This document shows positions 32,225-42,703 of a stretch of DNA of 64,000 nucleotides, in pieces. Source of the stretch: Methanobacterium subterraneum (lineage in GTDB: Archaea; Methanobacteriota; Methanobacteria; Methanobacteriales; Methanobacteriaceae). Under the pieces are notes generated by a model. The model was given only the letters and a program-made list of their open reading frames with translations. It was not told where the DNA came from and did not search any database. The translations under genes and the position numbers were made by a program. Every line of letters begins with the position of its first letter. Within the stretch, counting starts at the first letter, position 1. Where the stretch lies: NCBI RefSeq assembly GCF_002813695.1, contig NZ_CP017768.1:868001-932000 (forward strand). The letters are read 5' to 3'.

Positions 32225-32947
32225 TTATTCATAAATACAGGCCGTTTCTTTCAGGCAAGCCTGGCAAACCCTTTCATGATGGGTTTCTGAAACTCTTATT
32301 CTAGTGAAAATCCAGAACGAAATCAGAATCAGGAAATAAATTTCCATTAATATATTTCCTTTTACACTGACACCCAATAGAATGAGAAATGAACCCAGAA
32401 CCAGGGCCATGTTCAGGGTGAATTTCCAATTTTTCCCCATATCAATGAAAATAATAGAAAACAAAGCCAATAAAACCATGACCACCCCTAAATAAAAAGA
32501 AATCTGACCATATGCTGATGTTAGGCCATGAAAATAGTAAAGTAGTATCCCGGTAATGGCAATAACTGCTCCGGTTGAAAGCCCCAGGCAACCAGGACAA
32601 TATTCTTTCCCCTTAATGAGGAAGGTGTGGTGCTTGAACATCCCACAATCAGGGTGATGTCCTTTAAATCTTATAGATTTACGGTTAGGGGACTTTTCCT
32701 TAAGATCATTTAGAAATTTCAATAACCCTGCACAGGTTGAGGGGTAAATTGCAGCCAATATTCCCAGGATACATATCAGGATGAAAACTGATAAAATCAG
32801 GGATTTAAGGAAATAAGAAGATGTTTCTGGTGTAGGGCTCCAGAAGTACATTGTTATCAGTAATAAAAGACCAGAAAAGGTAATGAAAATGAGAAAAATA
32901 GATTGGCTATCAAAATCTTGTTGATATAATCTTTTTTTCCAGTTCAA
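32225..32947 (-). CDS. Integral membrane protein, DUF2085-like
   Basis: 240 residues with about six to seven membrane helices. A Cys/His cluster GHHPDCGMFKHHTFLIKGKE followed by YCPGCLGLSTGAV resembles the DUF2085 motif and could bind metal or be redox active; a second Cys pair lies at the C-terminus (CQACLKETAC). It starts with TTG, five bases after GGGAG, overlapping the radical SAM stop by four bases, so the two genes are translationally coupled. Confidence 0.75.
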   Translation of the reverse strand: MNWKKRLYQQDFDSQSIFLIFITFSGLLLLITMYFWSPTPETSSYFLKSLILSVFILICILGILAAIYPSTCAGLLKFLNDLKEKSPNRKSIRFKGHHPDCGMFKHHTFLIKGKEYCPGCLGLSTGAVIAITGILLYYFHGLTSAYGQISFYLGVVMVLLALFSIIFIDMGKNWKFTLNMALVLGSFLILLGVSVKGNILMEIYFLILISFWIFTRIRVSETHHERVCQACLKETACIYE

Positions 32948-34368
32948 TATAACTCCCTCAATGCTTGCAATAGGCCCTGACCCGCCATGTAACGGTAAGT
33001 TTGTCGTTTGAATTTATTCCGTGAGAAAAGGCCACTGAAACGTCTCCTCACACTGCCATAAAAACTCCGGTAACATTGGTATAATTCTTCCTGGACCTCA
33101 GCACGACTCAGGTATTCAGTAGGCATGACTGCATGGACCATGTCATAGTTAGCCCAATTATCATCTTCTAACCATCCCTGCCTCCTGGCAGTTTCATAAA
33201 GCTGTGTTCCAGGAAAGGGAGTCAGGATCATGAAAATAGCTAAGTCTGGATCCACCTGGTTAACGAAATCCCTTAACCCCTGGATTGATTCATGGTCATC
33301 ATTACGGTCCCCGGTAATCAGTGTTGCCTGGGAAAAGATGTCATTTTCCTTCAAAAGATCCATGGAAAGCTTGGCATCAGAGGATTTAATACCCTTATTA
33401 TAATTTTGGAGGGCCTTATCATCATGGCGCTCCAGTCCAGCCATTATCCAGTAATTTCCAGCTTTACGCATTTTAGGAAGGTTTTCCTGATTCCTGATGA
33501 TATCATCACTTCTAGCTTGCATGAACCATGTTATATCATCTGATAACCCTCGTTTGATTAATTCATCACATAATTGGCTGGTTCTTTTCCCCAGACCAAA
33601 ATTATCATCGGTCAACCATAGGAAACTGATACCATATTCTGTGTAGAGATGTTCCATTTCATCCGCAATTCTTCCAGGAGATTTCGGCCTCCATTTACCT
33701 CCCCAGTGTTCCCACTGTGAGCAGAAGGTGCATTTATAGGCGCATCCCCGGGATGCTTCAACCAGAGCGTATCCTGCACCCGAGCGAGCCATCATTTTGA
33801 AGTGGTACTTGTTCATATGCTGACTTACATAGTGGTAACCTGGTAAAGGTAAATCATCCAGGTTATCAATTAATGGACGAGGTGGGTTGTGGATGATTTT
33901 ATTATTGTTTCTCCAGGAAAGTCCTTTAACATCAACCGGTACTTTATCCTCTTCAAGACTTTTGACCAATTCATAGAGGGTTATTTCTCCTTCACCACGT
34001 ACTATAAAGTCAATTTCATCATAAGTTTCAAGGCTTTCAGTGGCCAGGGCACTGAAATGTTGACCGCCAATCACGGTTTTAACCGCGGGGTTGATTTTTT
34101 TAGCTATTCCCAATGTTCTGAGGACGGTGAAAGTATTACAAGTTGCCAGGGCACTCAAGACCACCACGTCGGGTTCTGCCTGCTCCAAATAATTCTCAAG
34201 ATGTTTCCAGCCAAAATTCTCAGACTGTGAATCCAATACCCCAATATCCCAGGTTAAATTCCGGGATTCCAAGTATGCGGCTAATTGGAGTATTCCAAGT
34301 GGTGGTGGCATGTATTCACCCATCACAAACCAAAATGATTTAGGCGGTTCCACAAATAGGACTTTCAT
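32944..34368 (-). CDS. B12-binding-domain radical SAM enzyme
   Basis: 474 residues: N-terminal cobalamin-binding-like Rossmann domain (MKVLFVEPPKSFWFVMGEYM, VIGGQHFSAL), then a radical SAM barrel with the cluster motif CAYKCTFCSQW (CxxxCxxC), and a C-terminal region. The type resembles BchE/anaerobic oxygenase-like or methyltransferase enzymes; substrate unknown. It is not obviously the tetraether synthase type. The downstream membrane protein is coupled by a four-base overlap, hinting at a membrane-associated or lipid substrate (inference). GGAGCTTTAAAG precedes the ATG. Confidence 0.88.
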   Translation of the reverse strand: MKVLFVEPPKSFWFVMGEYMPPPLGILQLAAYLESRNLTWDIGVLDSQSENFGWKHLENYLEQAEPDVVVLSALATCNTFTVLRTLGIAKKINPAVKTVIGGQHFSALATESLETYDEIDFIVRGEGEITLYELVKSLEEDKVPVDVKGLSWRNNNKIIHNPPRPLIDNLDDLPLPGYHYVSQHMNKYHFKMMARSGAGYALVEASRGCAYKCTFCSQWEHWGGKWRPKSPGRIADEMEHLYTEYGISFLWLTDDNFGLGKRTSQLCDELIKRGLSDDITWFMQARSDDIIRNQENLPKMRKAGNYWIMAGLERHDDKALQNYNKGIKSSDAKLSMDLLKENDIFSQATLITGDRNDDHESIQGLRDFVNQVDPDLAIFMILTPFPGTQLYETARRQGWLEDDNWANYDMVHAVMPTEYLSRAEVQEELYQCYRSFYGSVRRRFSGLFSRNKFKRQTYRYMAGQGLLQALRELY

Positions 34369-34583
34369 CTTTAAAGCTCCTTAACCCATTGAATCTTGAT
34401 AGTACACAACGTGAATTCTTTCTTAAAATCCATACTAACCATTTTAACCAGGTGAATTGATATAGATTTGATATTCAATTATTAACTTAATATATGGTTG
34501 TATTTCACAAATGATATGTATTTATCCAATTAAAATGAACTTTAGAGTTTATATAAATCAATGGATAGAAATGAGGTGTGATA

Positions 34584-34685
34584 ATGAACTTAGTTACTTT
34601 AATGGTACTCTTAGGGCTTGTAGTGGTGTTCCTGGTTCTAATTATAAGGTATTATTTACTGTATAAGAAGGGTTTAGATGGGTAG
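34584..34685 (+). CDS. 33-residue single-span membrane protein
   Basis: ATG preceded by GAGGTG at five-base spacing. The peptide MNLVTLMVLLGLVVVFLVLI continues IRYYLLYKKGLDG: one hydrophobic helix followed by a positively charged cytoplasmic tail. Strong initiation signals and clean topology make this a likely real small protein, too short for routine annotation. Function unknown. Confidence 0.6.
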   Translation: MNLVTLMVLLGLVVVFLVLIIRYYLLYKKGLDG

Positions 34686-34821
34686 GGTGTTTAGTGATTG
34701 GATGAGTTACTGGTTAGATAATAGATTTTTATTAAATATTATAGTGACATATTTAAATTGTGAGACCCTGCAGGTTTATAAGACCATCCCGGGGATTGGA
34801 TTATGAACAGAAACTTAGCTC

Positions 34822-35400
34822 CTAGTAGGTCCATACAGGTATTTCATTCCACTGGGCTTGGAATGTCTTCAGTGTCTGAATTATGAGGGATGCGTTGAAA
34901 CGGTCCACCATTAATACCCCTTTACCTAATTTCTGGGCATTAATTTTACTTACTATTCCGGGGTACTCTTTGACAATTCGCTCACCATCCTTTTTATAGG
35001 TGGATATACCACCATAAAGTGCACGGTTTAGTTTATTCCTATCATTCTGATTCATTTCAGTGGTGTTATAGGTTAGTATAATACGTGATTTTAATTGCAG
35101 ACCTTCTGCAGTTACATCCACTGCCTTACCATAGAGAAGAACGCCTTCACCACTCATTGCAGCTGCAAGTTCAGGTTTAGCGCCCAGATCCTCTGGAGTG
35201 ACATTTTTTATCCGGAATTTCCCTGAAACCAAATCATTAACTTCATTGAAGTAATGTTCTGATTTACTGGAATAAACAACAATCAGATCAACATTTTTTA
35301 ATATATTAGACGCTGCAATCCCGGGATAAATTACAGATATAACTCCTTTCACCTTTTTAATTTCTTTGGTGAGTTCTGCAGCTGATTTAAAATCCATCAT
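34822..35400 (-). CDS. Nucleotidyltransferase-like protein, uncertain
   Basis: About 192 residues from the ATG at 35400. The N-terminus, MMDFKSAAELTKEIKKVKGV followed by ISVIYPGIAASNILKNVDLIVVYSS, resembles the layout of minimal nucleotidyltransferases (GS followed by Asp), but the Gly-Ser motif is degenerate, so catalytic activity is doubtful. The C-terminal half is helical (GGISTYKKDGERIVKEYPGI). GGAGAGGGG abuts this start; the frame extends upstream but without a ribosome site. Function unknown. Confidence 0.6.
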   Translation of the reverse strand: MMDFKSAAELTKEIKKVKGVISVIYPGIAASNILKNVDLIVVYSSKSEHYFNEVNDLVSGKFRIKNVTPEDLGAKPELAAAMSGEGVLLYGKAVDVTAEGLQLKSRIILTYNTTEMNQNDRNKLNRALYGGISTYKKDGERIVKEYPGIVSKINAQKLGKGVLMVDRFNASLIIQTLKTFQAQWNEIPVWTY

Positions 35401-35680
35401 CCCCTCTCCTTCAACTAAATTAGGATAACCACCCCCCTCATAATATATAAAGTGAACTGGAAAATCCCATTGAATCATCTGTTATATTAATACACTAAAA
35501 CATAAGTAAGTTTCTTAATTGAAGCTTAAAATGGATCCAGAATATCTAATGGAATAGTGGATAGATATTTTTAGGGGATTTAAAGGAATATTTTTATGGC
35601 AAAATAGGTTTTTAAGGAAATTAACAATTCAATTGATATGCCTAAAATAAAATGAAGGGATAGAAAATTATTACTTGGGT

Positions 35681-36076
35681 TTAAGGGCAGTCCAGTTCCT
35701 GGACAAAGGGTTTTATATCCAGGACCGGAGACTCATCAAGGGCATCTAACCACCTAACAGTCAGAACATTTCCATCAATTTTAATCAGTTCCACCATACA
35801 CAACCCCAGAGGATTGGGCCTCACCGGTGCCCTGGTGGAAAAAACTCCCCTTTTATCTGTTTTCCCATGGGGAACCACCTTCAGAGTAACTGAATCTGCA
35901 CGGTCCATCCAGTAAATCACCTTCAGATAGGAATAATTCTCAATTCCATCCAGAGCCTCTTCATACTCTTCAAAAATTGTTATGGTGCTTATTTCATCTG
36001 AAAACCGGCCTTGATGAGGGGATCCCTTCTTAATTTTATAAGGAGAATTAACCAATCCTATGGGTTTAACTTTCAT
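35681..36076 (-). CDS. trmO: tRNA N6-methyltransferase TrmO (TsaA/YaeB family)
   Basis: 131 residues. The family motif FSTRAPVRPNPLGLCMVEL, preceded by VPHGKTDKRGVF and followed by LDALDESPVLDIKPF, identifies TrmO, which in bacteria methylates threonylcarbamoyl-adenosine 37 in tRNA-Thr using SAM. Archaeal members are inferred to do the same. The protein is shorter than E. coli TrmO, as is usual for archaea. GAGGTTAGTGAT precedes the ATG. Confidence 0.88.
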   Translation of the reverse strand: MKVKPIGLVNSPYKIKKGSPHQGRFSDEISTITIFEEYEEALDGIENYSYLKVIYWMDRADSVTLKVVPHGKTDKRGVFSTRAPVRPNPLGLCMVELIKIDGNVLTVRWLDALDESPVLDIKPFVQELDCP

Positions 36077-36329
36077 ATCACTAACCTCAACATTTATTTT
36101 AAAACTTCTAAATATGCAGGGAATAACTTAAATCAGTACTATACTTTGATTTACCATACTTATTATAGTTTTTAAACTAATTTAAACACCAATACCAAAT
36201 TTAGATGTTGAAGATAGTTTTGAAATAATGCTTTGAAATAATGTGCTTTGAAATTATAAATTCATGGAAAAAATAGTTATTTTATTATAGAATCAACTGA
36301 GAGCTGTATATTCCAGTTCAGTCGTTATA

Positions 36330-36438
36330 ATCAATGGAGAATCCCGCAGGGATTTGTAGAATGGGGAGTTTGGTTGGGCCCTGCGGGAATAATTTTAGGG
36401 AGGCAATTCGTAAATATTGCTATTGTTTCTCCATTGAT
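36330..36438. ncRNA. Candidate structured RNA with multi-stem junction
   Basis: Outer stem ATCAATGGAGAA (36330-36341) with TTCTCCATTGAT (36427-36438), 12 bp perfect. Immediately inside, TCCCGCAGGG (36342-36351) pairs with CCCTGCGGGA (36379-36388), 10 bp perfect, enclosing a G-rich 27-nt loop (ATGGGGAGTTTGGTTGGG). A third hairpin GCAAT/ATTGC spans 36403-36420. The three stems meet in a junction. A TATA-like TTATTTTATTA at about 36275 could drive it on the plus strand. A small inverted-repeat mobile element is the main alternative; I see no target duplication. Confidence 0.45.
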
Positions 36439-36904
36439 CGTGGTTTAATAAAGTATTTGCAAGTTAGACTTGGATAACATTCCTTATATAAGTTACGGAG
36501 ACCTAGATATATTTATATTGTAATATTAAGGAATAATAGCAATAAAATTATTTCATAATAATTTTTTTATCCGCGAATAGTTTTGATGAGTAACCAGGAA
36601 ATTATCAAATCAAGATCATACCTAAAAGTGATCTTCCAACCTAATTTACAGTGATAATTATTTATAGTGATAATAATACCTTGACTGCTTTGATTTGACT
36701 GCTTTCAACTAGAATATTAAAACAAAATTAGTAGAACTAAACTGCTTAGTAATAAACTTCTTGGAACTAACTGCGTTTACCATTTGATTGAATACTATAT
36801 AATTCAAAAAATCACTAATATCTAATCTTTCAAAATAAAATAATAACTAGCATAATAGTGTTAATGTAATTTTCCTTCGCAAAATAGTTAATTGGGTGGT
36901 GAAT

Positions 36905-37282
36905 CTAATGACCGGAGTCACTTTTGGATTTTTCAGCACCTACCATCTTTTTAATGTTGAGAAGTCTTTCACCATTTAAAGATGTTTTAATGGATTTTTC
37001 AGAATTGTCATCCCTAAATTTTCTTAATATAAAATCACCCCCATCTAGGTGATAAATCTAAATTCACTTACCTTTAATGGTTAATGTGAACTATTTCACC
37101 AAAAAACTAAATTCTGAATAAAAATTCTCATTAGTGATATACCACCTTTCCCCTCGGTATAAATTCACATAAATCTCTCTGACAGGCGGATTGGGCAGAA
37201 CTGATACTACAATACAGTTAAGAATGAATCTTTTAATATCATCAAATGGTAATTTTTTCCAGATTGAAAAAAAATAAAATGA
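36905..37282 (-). pseudogene. Decayed coding sequence with three in-frame stops
   Basis: One minus-strand frame reads KKLPFDDIKRFILN, VLPNPPVREIYVNLYRGERW, then TAG (37093-37091), TGA (37066-37064) and TAG (37060-37058) interrupt it, and it continues in the same frame GGDFILRKFRDDNSEKS and KTSLNGERLLNIKKMVGAEK to a stop at 36905. Both open pieces (63 and 50 codons) have protein-like composition, and neither has a proper start. This looks like a gene remnant. The family is not recognised. Confidence 0.5.
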
Positions 37283-37425
37283 TTAGATTGAAATGTGGAT
37301 TTATTGGAAGATATTAAGAAAATTCATAGGTGATTGGTCATTTTTTTAGTATTTTCCAGCTATCTCCTTACAAATATTCAAATCAATACAAATATTTAAA
37401 TATAATGTTGAGTAAGTTGTAATAA

Positions 37426-37587
37426 GGTGAATTAAACGACCTCAGTATCATGTTATGATCCAATGGATCATAATATGAATATTAATATCATGCCTTTACA
37501 CCGCCTCCGTAAGGACATGAGATGGCACAGTCGCTGGGGCCCTAAGGCCTCAGGGACTTTATTATGCCCTCAAATATGAAAGTCCTT
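37426..37587 (+). ncRNA. Candidate structured RNA, copy B of a two-member family
   Basis: A TTTAAATA box at 37395-37402 lies about 25 bp before GGTG (37426). Stems: TTATGATC/GATCATAA (37453-37473), CCTTTAC/GTAAGG (37493-37514), GGGGCC-CTAA-GGCCTC (37536-37551), AGGGACTTT/AAAGTCCTT (37552-37587). Shared with the element at 25621: GGTG at +1, ATGCCTT then CACCGCC (+73), and GGGACTTT (+127). Spacing agreement within two bases over about 135 nt argues for homology. It lies about 270 bp upstream of a small gene that precedes the multi-PAS kinase and could be a free RNA or a leader. Confidence 0.45.
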
Positions 37588-37858
37588 AAGATAAATTGGT
37601 GGAATGTTATTTTAGTCTTTTAATTTTATTTAGTTACTATTTTTTCTGGATTTAATGAAATTTAACTCTTTTATGTGCCTATTATTACTCAGTAAAAGCT
37701 AGATACATCTATAAAAACCAAGGCTAATACCCCTAAATAAATTCATGACATCTATTAAAGTAATTCAGGAACTATTAATATTAGACTTATTTTTCGGAAA
37801 ATTTAATATCCAAAGATTTATTTATTATGGTGTTTTAAGATGGATTAAAGTGATCAAT

Positions 37859-38170
37859 ATGACTGAACACAATAAACAGAAATACACCAGTTCAATGGAT
37901 GTAATGGATAAAAATGGCGACCTCCTGGGAGCTGTGTGTGTCACACCATCAAAGGAAATTGGGAAAAGAGATATCCTCTTAATGGATGAAAAAACAGGTA
38001 CACAATCAGTCAGGAGCACCACTGAATTGATTAACATGCTCTCCAAAAAGGATGTCCCTTTTGATGAAAGAAAAAATGTATTGGATTTTTTAGCCGAAAG
38101 GCTGAGAATATTAGAACAAGAATTAGCTATTAAAACTTTAAAATCATTGAACCAAAGCAAAAAACAATGA
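37859..38170 (+). CDS. Hypothetical protein upstream of PAS kinase
   Basis: 103 residues from MTEHNKQKYTSSMDVMD. The C-terminal half is helical and charged (ELINMLSKKDVPFDERKN, LDFLAERLRILEQELAIKTL). No family recognised. The frame is open from 37745, but GTGATC directly before the ATG at 37859 matches the 16S tail and the extra upstream residues look non-coding. It ends 133 bp before the histidine kinase and may be cotranscribed with it. Confidence 0.65.
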   Translation: MTEHNKQKYTSSMDVMDKNGDLLGAVCVTPSKEIGKRDILLMDEKTGTQSVRSTTELINMLSKKDVPFDERKNVLDFLAERLRILEQELAIKTLKSLNQSKKQ

Positions 38171-38303
38171 TAAATCTTCAAATAAGAATCACTGGCAATG
38201 TTTAACTAGAATGTGTCTTTTTAAATTATAATGTATTCAGGACGGAGGGGCTTTCATTACCGGGGACCATCATCTAAACAAATCAAGTCCAGGATTAATT
38301 GGA

Positions 38304-40967
38304 TTGGAAGCCATAATAAACTTTTCACCATTACCCCAGTTTGTGATAGATAGGGATCATAAAGTAATTTACTGGAATAAAGCACTGGAAGAATATAGTA
38401 AACTCAAGGCCAGTGATATCCTCAGTACAGATAAGCACTGGAAAGCGTTTTACAAATCTAAAAGGCCCTGTATGGTGGATTTACTCGTTGATGAAGATAT
38501 TGGAAGCTTATCTTACTGGTTTTCCCATAATTTCAAAAAATCAGAACTGGTGGAAGGAGCTTATGAAGCGGAAGATTACTTCCCCCACATGGGTGATGGT
38601 GATAAATATTTGCATTTCACTGCATCAGCTATTAAAGACCAGAGTGGAAATGTGATTGGTGGTTTAGAATCATTTGAAGACATCACCCAGCGTAAAATAG
38701 CTGAAAATGATCTTCAGGAAAGTGAGGAGAAATTCAGGAGCCTGGTTGAAAACCTCAATGTAGGTGTTTACCGAAACACCGTGGATCTAGGTGGTTATTT
38801 TATCCAGGTAAATCAAGCATTTGCCCGGATGTTTGGTTATGAATCCACCAGTGAAATAATGGAAACAAAGGTTATTGATTTTTTCCTGGACCCATCAGAG
38901 AGAATAACCTTTTTAGAAGATCTGAAAAAGGAAGGATCAATAATTGACCGGGAACTGCATCTTAAAAAGAAAGACAACACCCCCATCTGGGTTTCAGTAT
39001 CAGCAAAAGCACACTACAATGAACAGGGCACCATAGAATGGGTTGATGGGATAATAGAAGATATTAATCATCGTAAAATTAGTGAAGAAGCTCTCATAAA
39101 GAGTGAAGAGAGGTACCGTTCCATTGTGGAAAATATCAACGATGGTTTCTGCATACATGATTTTGAGGGGAATATACAGGACTGTAATGAGAACTTCGCC
39201 ATGATGCTGGGTTCGGTTCCTGAAGAGATAATTGGAACCAACCTGGATGAGTTTAGCAGCAATACAATGATGCTGGAAAAAAACAATGTAACAGGGGAAC
39301 TTAAAAAAACAGGCATTGTTGAATTTGATGCAGATTTATTAAAAAAAGATGGCAACAGATGCTATTACAACATCAAATCAAGCATTGTTTCGGGTAAAAA
39401 TGGCGATAAAGTTCATAGTTTCCTCAGAGATGTAACTAAGCGCAGGGAAATGGAAGAAATTTTACATGAAAGCGAAATCAAATCACAGAAACGTCTGGCA
39501 GAGATAGAGGCTATTTACAACTCCGCACCCATAGGATTATGTGTTTTAGATCGTAACCTCCGCTTTGTTCGTATTAATGATCGGATGGCTAAGATTAATG
39601 GCTTTCCCCCAGAAGAACATATTGGGAAAACCATCCAGGAAATCGTGCCAGACCTAGCTGAACAGGGTGAAATTGTTGCTAAAGAAGTTTTTGAAACAAA
39701 AAAGAAAGTTATGGGCCGAGAATTTAATGGGATTACTCCTGCAAAACCAGGAGTACTTAGAACCTGGATAGAACAATGGTACCCGGTTAAGGATTCTTCC
39801 AATCAGATTATAGGAATCAATGTGGCAGTACTGGAAATAACTGATATTAAAAGGGCAGATAAAGCCCTTAAAAAGTCTGAAGAAAAACTTCGTTTAGCTA
39901 TTGAAGGGGCAGATGCTGTGATGTGGTTTTGGAACCTTGAAAAAGACGTTTTTGAATGGACTGACCGTTACATAAATATTTTTGGTACCAACCCTGATCC
40001 TGAAATGTCCTACGATGATTTCCTAAAATCAGTGCACCCTGAAGACCGTGAAAAAGTTAAAAATGCCACCCAAAGAGTCATGCAATATGGGGAGGATTTT
40101 AAAGTAGAACTTAGGACTATCTGGCCAGATAGATCAATACACTGGGTTTATTCCCTGGGACGCTTGTTTTACGATTTTCAGGGAAAACCTAAAGAAATGA
40201 TTGGCATTGCCATTGACATCACCCCCAGTAAATTGGCAGAACAGGAACTTCAGGAAACCCTTAAACAGTTGAAAAGATCCAATGCCGAACTGGAGCAGTT
40301 CGCCTACGTTGCAAGCCACGACCTTCAGGAACCCCTTAGAATGATAACCAGCTTCCTCCAACTCCTACAACGCCGTTATGAAAATCAAATAGATTCAGAT
40401 GCTAATGAATTCATCCAATTTGCTGTGGATGGAGCTGCCAGGATGCAGGAGCTGGTTAATGATCTTTTAACCTATTCCAGGATAGGGCGAAAAACCGGTA
40501 AATTTGAGTATGTGAACACGGAAGACATCTTGAAACAAATAACCTTCGACTCACGTTTGTTAATTGAAGAAAATAATGCCCATATCAATTACGATAATCT
40601 GCCATTGGTGTGGGCGGATTATACCCAGATGGTCCAAGTATTCCAAAATCTCATCAGCAATTCCATCAAATATAATGAACAGGAAAATCCCACCATCAAC
40701 ATCTCTGCTGAAAAAAAAGTCAATGATTGGGTTTTTAAAGTGGAAGATAATGGTATTGGGATTGATCCAAAACACAGAGTTCATGTATTCAAAATATTCC
40801 AGCGCCTACATGGAAGGGACGAATATGATGGAACTGGTATTGGCCTAGCCATTGTTAAACGGATTGTTGAACAACACGGAGGCATGATCTGGTATGAATC
40901 CAAACCAGGTGAAGGATCAATATTTTATTTCAGTATTCCCCAGGGAGATGAGAAATATGAAATATAA
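38304..40967 (+). CDS. Multi-PAS sensor histidine kinase
   Basis: 887 residues: five PAS/PAC modules at roughly 1-125, 140-255, 265-380, 385-515 and 520-650, a coiled linker, then HisKA with phospho-acceptor His672 in [14 protein letters not shown], and a HATPase domain with N box ([12 protein letters not shown]), DNGIGID and [10 protein letters not shown]. No membrane helices, so a cytosolic sensor, perhaps of redox or small ligands. The only start codon in frame is the TTG at 38304; nothing better is available. It overlaps the response regulator downstream by eleven bases, its likely partner. Confidence 0.9.
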   Translation: MEAIINFSPLPQFVIDRDHKVIYWNKALEEYSKLKASDILSTDKHWKAFYKSKRPCMVDLLVDEDIGSLSYWFSHNFKKSELVEGAYEAEDYFPHMGDGDKYLHFTASAIKDQSGNVIGGLESFEDITQRKIAENDLQESEEKFRSLVENLNVGVYRNTVDLGGYFIQVNQAFARMFGYESTSEIMETKVIDFFLDPSERITFLEDLKKEGSIIDRELHLKKKDNTPIWVSVSAKAHYNEQGTIEWVDGIIEDINHRKISEEALIKSEERYRSIVENINDGFCIHDFEGNIQDCNENFAMMLGSVPEEIIGTNLDEFSSNTMMLEKNNVTGELKKTGIVEFDADLLKKDGNRCYYNIKSSIVSGKNGDKVHSFLRDVTKRREMEEILHESEIKSQKRLAEIEAIYNSAPIGLCVLDRNLRFVRINDRMAKINGFPPEEHIGKTIQEIVPDLAEQGEIVAKEVFETKKKVMGREFNGITPAKPGVLRTWIEQWYPVKDSSNQIIGINVAVLEITDIKRADKALKKSEEKLRLAIEGADAVMWFWNLEKDVFEWTDRYINIFGTNPDPEMSYDDFLKSVHPEDREKVKNATQRVMQYGEDFKVELRTIWPDRSIHWVYSLGRLFYDFQGKPKEMIGIAIDITPSKLAEQELQETLKQLKRSNAELEQFAYVASHDLQEPLRMITSFLQLLQRRYENQIDSDANEFIQFAVDGAARMQELVNDLLTYSRIGRKTGKFEYVNTEDILKQITFDSRLLIEENNAHINYDNLPLVWADYTQMVQVFQNLISNSIKYNEQENPTINISAEKKVNDWVFKVEDNGIGIDPKHRVHVFKIFQRLHGRDEYDGTGIGLAIVKRIVEQHGGMIWYESKPGEGSIFYFSIPQGDEKYEI

Positions 40968-41397
40968 ACTGATCACCGCAGTGGAGGTACTCCTGGTTGA
41001 GGATAATCCAGGAGATGTACGTCTGATTCAGGAAGTATTCAAAGAAGCTAAAATTAAAAACGTGCTTCACGTGGCACGTGATGGTGAAGAAGCAATGAAA
41101 ATGTTACGTTTAAAGGATAAAAATCCCACCAGACTACCAGATCTCATATTGCTTGACCTGAACCTGCCTAAAAAGGATGGGAGGGACGTTTTAAAAGAAA
41201 TAAAAAAGGATGATAGTTTAAAATGCATCCCAGTAGTGGTTTTAACCAATTCTACTAGGGATGAGGATCTGATTGAGACTTATAGAAACAATGCCAATTG
41301 TTACATTGCAAAACCTGGTAATCTGGACCAGTTAATCAAAGTGGTTCAGAATATTGGTGAGTTCTGGCTGAACATTGTGCGATTACCACCCCGATGA
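40957..41397 (+). CDS. Single-domain response regulator (Rcp1-like)
   Basis: About 146 residues, receiver domain only: acidic pocket [18 protein letters not shown], phospho-acceptor Asp in [25 protein letters not shown] and the Lys-Pro switch in [11 protein letters not shown]. There is no output domain, so it may relay phosphate or bind a partner. The ATG at 40957 has GGGAGATGA five bases upstream and lies inside the end of the kinase gene, indicating translational coupling. It closely matches the kinase as a two-component pair. Confidence 0.9.
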   Translation: MKYKLITAVEVLLVEDNPGDVRLIQEVFKEAKIKNVLHVARDGEEAMKMLRLKDKNPTRLPDLILLDLNLPKKDGRDVLKEIKKDDSLKCIPVVVLTNSTRDEDLIETYRNNANCYIAKPGNLDQLIKVVQNIGEFWLNIVRLPPR

Positions 41398-41559
41398 TAA
41401 TATAAGGATTATAATAATTGGATTAAAAATTAAATGGATTTAGAATAAATCGGATTATGAAATGCAGGGTTAGTGATCATTCAATGAATAAGATTGAAAA
41501 TGAAATGATAAATCTTAAGTAATACTTCATTGATTAATTAGAATCATCAGGGCGATATC

Positions 41560-42492
<933 letters not shown>

Positions 42493-42600
42493 TTCTAATG
42501 AAATTTTTTTTGGTACTTTCAAACTTTCTATACTTATAAAGACAAATTTTTTATTCTAATCCATGAACTAAAACCCATCCCCATTAACCCTTCATAAAAC

Positions 42601-42635
42601 CCATTAATGACCTTTTTAAACCCCATTAATGACCT
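42601..42635. repeat. Two direct copies of CCATTAATGACCT, 22 bp apart
   Basis: Copies at 42601-42613 and 42623-42635 in the convergent gap after the response regulator. TTTTTCATG and AAAACC flank both arms imperfectly. One of several short duplications in the window. Confidence 0.6.
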
Positions 42636-42703
42636 ATTTTTCATGAACTTAAAACCTGATCTATTTCGTGAATTAAACCTATTTCCATCCTATTACGTGG
42701 TGG

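Noticed and set aside
36908..36979. 23-residue plus-strand ORF with GGTGGTGA upstream
   Set aside because: Lies opposite the decayed minus-strand gene, whose composition is more protein-like; the ribosome-site match may be chance.
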